NCBI GenBank assembly: GCA_002127415.1
Contig: MWJR01000315.1
Coordinates: 1-17,966, forward strand
From: Calditrichaeota bacterium AABM5.125.24
GTDB lineage: Bacteria; Electryoneota; AABM5-125-24; Hatepunaeales; Hatepunaeaceae
Length of the DNA: 17,966 bases
Direction: 5' to 3'
Both the position numbers and the translations under genes were made by a program. Of this stretch, positions 14,843 through 17,966 are shown one piece after another (positions within the stretch are counted from its first letter, which is position 1; each line of letters begins with the position of its first letter). The notes under the pieces are model-generated. The model was not told the origin of the DNA. It worked only from the letters and a program-made list of their open reading frames with translations, and made no database searches.

Positions 14843-15568
14843 CTACTCGAAGGCTCTGTCGAACCAGTCGCCGGAATCATCAGGGCTGTCCTGATTCTCC
14901 AGGATCTCCAGCACCGAACCGAACAGGATCTCCCGGCCGTCCACGATCAGCACCGGATTCCCGTCCACGAACCTGACCCCGCTGACCTCACCGAGGGTCT
15001 GGGGCTGAACCGCCACTGAACCACCTCCCGGCGCAACGGCTGTGATACGCACCTGGTATTCGCCGGCCGGAACCAGGTTGCCGTTCCGGTCGCGACCGTC
15101 CCAGGTGACCCAACCGTAGCCGGTCTCCTGGTTGGTTGCGGTTAGGGTGCGCAGGGTCTGTCCACCGGCGCCGACAATCTCAACCGTGACCTGCGCCGCC
15201 CGGTCTGCCAGTTCGAAGTGAAGTTCGACCGACCGGTGGCCGTCGAACGCCACCTGGTCGCTGACGGCCCGCACCGATTTGCCGATGAGGGTGGCGGCCA
15301 TGGTGTTGTTGATCGAGCGCGCCAGCAGCAGGTCGGCCTCCACCGACTGGTCCAGCTTGCTGCCGATATTCTGGAGCTGCTCGAGGCTGCTGAACTGGGC
15401 CAGGCTTGCGGTGAAATCTGAACCTTCGAGGGGGTTCAGCGGGTCCTGAAACCGCATCTGGGCCACCAGCAGCTTCAGGAAGTCGTCCCGTTCGCTCGAA
15501 GTGGAGAGGGGCTGCGCCTCACCGGCACCGGCTACCGAAAACGACCCGGCTCCTTCTACCTGATTCAC
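14843..15568 (-). CDS. flgD: FlgD, hook capping/scaffold protein
   Basis: FlgD forms the temporary cap under which FlgE subunits assemble. The N-terminal signature is clear: FLKLLVAQMRFQDPLNPLEG (about 30-49), then FTASLAQFSSLEQLQNIG. The C-terminal half is the FlgD Ig-like/tudor region with VTWDGRDRNGNLVPAGEYQV and a closing GVRFVDGNPVLIVDGREI. Length 241 aa is usual. Start is GTG at 15568, supported by a near-perfect AAGGAGGTGA. A sigma-54 promoter lies about 80 nt upstream, so flgD probably heads a transcription unit that continues through flgE and beyond. Confidence 0.96.
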   Translation of the reverse strand: MNQVEGAGSFSVAGAGEAQPLSTSSERDDFLKLLVAQMRFQDPLNPLEGSDFTASLAQFSSLEQLQNIGSKLDQSVEADLLLARSINNTMAATLIGKSVRAVSDQVAFDGHRSVELHFELADRAAQVTVEIVGAGGQTLRTLTATNQETGYGWVTWDGRDRNGNLVPAGEYQVRITAVAPGGGSVAVQPQTLGEVSGVRFVDGNPVLIVDGREILFGSVLEILENQDSPDDSGDWFDRAFE

Positions 15569-15572
15569 AAGG

Positions 15573-15582
15573 TCACCTCCTT
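15573..15582 (-). promoter_or_regulatory. Near-perfect ribosome binding site of flgD
   Basis: AAGGAGGTGA, complementary to ten bases of the 16S anti-Shine-Dalgarno end, lies 4 nt before the GTG start (7 nt from the GGAGG core). It compensates for the non-ATG start and settles its position. Confidence 0.85.
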
Positions 15583-15600
15583 ATGTTGGACAACGATCTC

Positions 15601-15630
15601 CGGGCGACATCGATAGACGTATGTCTCCCG
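15601..15630 (-). other. Stem-loop at the 5' end of the predicted flgD transcript
   Basis: CGGG-x-GACAT pairs with ATGTC-x-CCCG (9 of 10 positions paired, one mismatch) around a 10-nt loop. It begins about 4 nt after the transcription start predicted from the sigma-54 promoter. A 5'-terminal stem-loop could protect the message; that role is inference. Confidence 0.4.
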
Positions 15631-15644
15631 TCCTACAGTTACAA

Positions 15645-15660
15645 AGCAACTTCAGTGCCA
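15645..15660 (-). promoter_or_regulatory. Sigma-54 promoter upstream of flgD
   Basis: The minus strand reads TGGCAC-TGAAG-TTGCT, an essentially perfect -24/-12 element with 10 nt between GG and GC. The predicted start point is near 15634, giving a leader of about 66 nt to the flgD GTG. It lies in the 384-nt gap between fliK and flgD and is nearly identical to the element before flhA, so both should answer to the same sigma-54 activator. No activator site is recognisable between here and fliK. Confidence 0.88.
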
Positions 15661-15747
15661 GCTTGATATAGGGGCGTAACCGATACTGATTATATTGAAA
15701 AAGCTGGAGTTATGCTTTAATTTCAGGCGGTCTCACAGGTTTTCCAA

Positions 15748-15769
15748 CGGCACGAGGCAAAATGTGCCG
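15748..15769. repeat. Small inverted repeat in the fliK-flgD gap
   Basis: CGGCAC (15748-15753) and GTGCCG (15764-15769) form a 6-bp stem around 10 nt. It is about 90-115 nt upstream of the -24 element, a distance at which sigma-54 enhancers are often found, but the arms are short and chance is likely. Confidence 0.25.
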
Positions 15770-15809
15770 CCCGCGAAACAGTAGCAGATGCCGAGGATTA
15801 AGGGAAAGT

Positions 15810-15840
15810 AGTAGGGGCGAAGTTAAACTTCGCCCCTACT
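15810..15840. repeat. Perfect 14-bp hairpin (AGTAGGGGCGAAGT), REP-like
   Basis: AGTAGGGGCGAAGT and its exact complement flank a 3-nt loop. No T-run follows on the minus strand, the direction of fliK transcription, so it is not a classic intrinsic terminator, though such a stable stem could slow transcription or protect the fliK 3' end. Palindromes of the GTAGGGGCGA...TCGCCCCTAC type are known as dispersed intergenic repeats in environmental genomes. Confidence 0.7.
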
Positions 15841-15877
15841 GAGTGCCTTATTATATAAGCGTCGGGTGTGGGGTGAT

Positions 15878-15916
15878 CCGGGAGAAACCCGGCAAGCAAT
15901 CCCCGCCTTCGCGGGG
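15878..15916. repeat. Paired hairpins CCGGG/CCCGG and TCCCCGC/GCGGGGA
   Basis: Two adjacent stems: CCGGG-AGAAA-CCCGG (15878-15892) and TCCCCGC-CTTC-GCGGGGA (15900-15917, 7 bp including the flanking T/A pair). The second resembles the common intergenic repeat ATCCCCGCCTTCGCGGGGAT. They lie about 36 nt after the fliK stop and could act as a read-through barrier. With the 15810-15840 hairpin they occupy much of the gene-free stretch 15569-15952, in which I see no gene. Confidence 0.6.
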
Positions 15917-15952
15917 ACAAGGCTGCTCGGGCCACCCTTAAACAATCTGCGA

Positions 15953-17332
15953 TCAGGCGGCGATGTCGAAGGTGTTGTAACCGAACATCAGGGGGGGGCG
16001 ATTTTGCTGCTGCCTGTGTTCGCTATCCGGATTGTTATCGTCCTGGTCGCGGGACGACTGGCGGCGGTCCTCATCATCATCGTGCAGATCGGGACGCTCC
16101 CCATCCGGATCGGGGATGCGGACTTCGATTGATACGGTCTGGAAGCCCGCTGCCGCCAGAGCCTCCTTCAATTTGGCTGATTCGGCCTCGATAGCCTGCC
16201 GCGCCTCGGGGCGCTCAAGTTGAAACTCCAGCCTCAGCCCGTCTTCCAGATAACGCAGCGACACTATTGCCCGACCGAGAACCTCCGGCCTCAGGCGTAA
16301 CACCAGCTCACTGCGCCCCTCAGACAGGCTGAGCTTGATCCCGCTGACCAGCGCACCGGGATCGACCGGAACCGGTTGAGGTGGGGCAGCTCTGGACTGC
16401 GCGGCCTGATGATGCCTGGCAAAGACGGATTTAGCGCCGGCCGCCTCCGGTTGATGCAACTCAGCCTGACCCGGTTGGTTACTCGCGTTATCCGGTGAGA
16501 AGGGATTCTGCACCGGTCTGTTAACGCCCTCCCGTCCGGCTTCCGACTGAGAACCCGAACGGGGAGAGTGAGCTTCAGGTGAGGCTGCCTTCCTGGCCTT
16601 TGAGGCAGAGCCCCTCCCGGTTCGATCCCGAAGATTCGGGGCAGCCTTGATTGTCTCCTCTGACGCCCGCCGAGGCGCAATCCTGACCTCAGCCTGAAGC
16701 AGCTCAGCGAGCCTGGCAGGCGTGACCTGAGCGGTCTTCCGTTCAGTTGCCGCACCGGTTGGTGGCTGTGCCGGCTCTGCTGATCCGGCGTTCCCATTCC
16801 CCTCAACAGTAACCTTAACCACACCAGAATCTCCAGCGCCTTCAGCGGTCGCAGGACTCGATACCCGGGTCGAACCAGCTGAGGTGCCCGGTCGGGAAGG
16901 CTTTACATCCGGTTCGTTCACCCGCTTCGAGTCTGCCTGCGAAACCGCCATATCGGAGACTGCCGACATAATCCCGACCGTCGGCCGGGGAATGGTGAAA
17001 AGGGTCGAAATATCCGTGTGCGCTGCCCACGGTTTGCTGGAACGAATACCATCCGCATTGCCGGTAATCGGCGACGAATCGGGTTTCCGAGCGCTTCGAA
17101 GGGTCGGCAGTGAGGCATACTGCTGGAGATACGCTCCAAAAGAGGCGAGCTTCCCTCGCGCGGAGAGGTGGGAACCTTCCGACGACTGTCCGCAGGCCAT
17201 GAAAAGGGAACGGCTGCCGGTCATACCCGAGACAGCATAAGCTCCGGGTGCCCCGGGTTGCTTGCGGCCCTGGTTTCCGACGCGCTGCGAGCCGCCCGCT
17301 CTATCGCCTATATGCAAAGCGCTGAACTGCAT
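15953..17332 (-). CDS. fliK: FliK, flagellar hook-length control protein
   Basis: FliK is exported during hook growth, measures hook length and triggers the FlhB specificity switch. The first 320 residues are low-complexity, rich in Ser, Pro, Gly, Ala, Gln and Arg, as expected of the variable ruler region. The conserved C-terminal domain lies at about 324-406: IKLSLSEGRSELVLRLRPEV, LGRAIVSLRYLEDGLRLEFQ, LKEALAAAGFQTVSIEV. A hydrophilic tail of about 53 residues follows, very rich in Asp, Arg and Gln. At 459 aa it is within the family range. ATG 17332 lies 4 nt after the motE-like stop. Call rests on the C-terminal domain and on position before flgD. Confidence 0.92.
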   Translation of the reverse strand: MQFSALHIGDRAGGSQRVGNQGRKQPGAPGAYAVSGMTGSRSLFMACGQSSEGSHLSARGKLASFGAYLQQYASLPTLRSARKPDSSPITGNADGIRSSKPWAAHTDISTLFTIPRPTVGIMSAVSDMAVSQADSKRVNEPDVKPSRPGTSAGSTRVSSPATAEGAGDSGVVKVTVEGNGNAGSAEPAQPPTGAATERKTAQVTPARLAELLQAEVRIAPRRASEETIKAAPNLRDRTGRGSASKARKAASPEAHSPRSGSQSEAGREGVNRPVQNPFSPDNASNQPGQAELHQPEAAGAKSVFARHHQAAQSRAAPPQPVPVDPGALVSGIKLSLSEGRSELVLRLRPEVLGRAIVSLRYLEDGLRLEFQLERPEARQAIEAESAKLKEALAAAGFQTVSIEVRIPDPDGERPDLHDDDEDRRQSSRDQDDNNPDSEHRQQQNRPPLMFGYNTFDIAA

Positions 17333-17336
17333 CTCT

Positions 17337-17966
17337 TCACTTCATAATCCGCGACGCAATCTGCTCGCTCTTCCCCGGGGGGAGCGCCTGGAGTATCTTG
17401 GCTGCGGTCCTCGGCTTGATAGTGAACAGGAGTTCCGCCAGTTCGTCGCTCCTGCGGTTCTGGAGCATTGCGGCGGCGGCGGTCGGATTCATCGATTCGA
17501 GGACCCTGGCGAGCTTTCTCACCTCTGAGGCCTTAGCCGAGTCTGCGGCGCTGGCCAGTTGATCAAAGCGTCGCTGCAACCGCTGATTTTCGCCCTGCAC
17601 CTGAGTCATATCCCGCCGAGCCGACATCAACACCCGCTCCAGGGAATCGATCCGGGCCAGGTAGGATGTGGTATCGACGGCAACTCCCGGCGTATATCCA
17701 GGCGGCACAGGCCACCTGCCGGCGGTGCGGGCTGGTGCAGGCGGCATAGTCATCGGAATCAGCGGCTCAAACAACATAGCATAGAAGGCGGAATCGTGCA
17801 GAACTTCGGTCTCCTCGTCGCCGACCTGGGCATTCAGGATCATAAAGAATTCCTCTGTGTCCGACTCCAGCAGCCAGGCGGCCTTGGTGGTCTCGGCGGG
17901 CGTGATAGTCATCCCCTCCTGGCTTAACAACTCATCGAGCTTACCCTCTCGGCCGGGTTCTGCCCG
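17337..17966 (-). CDS. motE: MotE-like flagellar protein, 5' end cut by window
   Basis: The C-terminal 100 or so visible residues match the MotE/YlxF layout: a coiled coil (YLARIDSLERVLMSARRDM and on) followed by an MgtE N-terminal-like domain (VRKLARVLESMNPTAAAAML, LFTIKPRTAAKILQALPP, ending EQIASRIMK). MotE is a periplasmic chaperone for MotC in Sinorhizobium, and relatives precede fliK in many flagellar operons. The frame is open to the window edge: an in-frame TTG at 17930 is possible, but upstream codons (GREGKLDEL) look coding, so I treat it as 5'-partial. The region before the coiled coil (residues with DTEEFFMILNAQVGDEE and a Pro-rich stretch) lacks the expected N-terminal membrane helix within view. 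Confidence 0.78.
   Translation of the reverse strand, partial: RAEPGREGKLDELLSQEGMTITPAETTKAAWLLESDTEEFFMILNAQVGDEETEVLHDSAFYAMLFEPLIPMTMPPAPARTAGRWPVPPGYTPGVAVDTTSYLARIDSLERVLMSARRDMTQVQGENQRLQRRFDQLASAADSAKASEVRKLARVLESMNPTAAAAMLQNRRSDELAELLFTIKPRTAAKILQALPPGKSEQIASRIMK

Noticed and set aside
15689..15694. TATAAT -10 hexamer upstream of the flgD sigma-54 promoter (minus strand)
   Set aside because: The hexamer is perfect but no acceptable -35 element is found at 16-18 nt, and the region is simply AT-rich.
16291..16824. 177-codon minus-strand frame inside fliK
   Set aside because: Alternative frame within the low-complexity FliK ruler region, very rich in Arg and Leu, with no support from context.

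Overview
The window is one uninterrupted flagellar gene cluster. Every gene I can support lies on the minus strand, so it reads right to left: motE-like (cut by the right edge), fliK, flgD, a small conserved flagellar-operon gene, flgE, flbD, motA, motB, fliL, fliM, fliN/fliY, fliO, fliP, fliQ, fliR, flhB, flhA, flhF, flhG, and the first 27 codons of an unrecognised membrane-type protein cut by the left edge. The long plus-strand open frames are antisense shadows in a GC-rich sequence.

Layout. The right part (about 12350-17966) holds the hook-building module: the hook-length ruler, the hook cap, the hook protein and accessory factors. The middle (about 8955-12304) holds the stator (MotA/MotB), FlbD, FliL and the switch (FliM, FliN/Y). 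The left-middle part (2225-7988) holds the membrane export gate (FliO, P, Q, R, FlhB, FlhA). The left end (82-2176) holds the FlhF/FlhG GTPase/ATPase pair that sets flagellar site and number. Genes are tightly packed, with 1-8 nt overlaps at fliM/fliN, fliN/fliO, fliO/fliP, fliP/fliQ and flhF/flhG. Several genes begin at GTG or TTG (flhA, fliP, flgD, fliR, flhG).

Regulation. Two near-perfect sigma-54 promoters of the form TGGCAC-N5-TTGCT are visible, one upstream of flgD (15645-15660) and one upstream of flhA (4381-4396). They sit in two of the larger gene-free gaps and split the cluster into at least two sigma-54 transcription units, flgD onward and flhA-flhF-flhG. Stem-loops lie in both predicted leaders.

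The gaps also carry short hairpin repeats that look like dispersed REP-type elements: three related hairpins between fliR and flhB, and a 14-bp perfect palindrome plus a TCCCCGC hairpin between fliK and flgD.

Organism. A motile bacterium of roughly 57-60% GC by eye that uses sigma-54 for flagellar genes and has FlhF/FlhG. Gene order and the repeat-rich gaps would fit an under-sampled diderm phylum (FCB-group, for example Gemmatimonadota- or Zixibacteria-like), but I cannot fix the taxon from this window.

I see no undescribed system here. The points worth a second look are a hook protein enlarged by about 200 residues with a flagellin-IN-like motif, an FlhB cleavage site reading NPVH, a candidate 16-codon ORF coupled to flhF, a MotE-type protein with an unusual N-terminal part, and the promoter and hairpin architecture.
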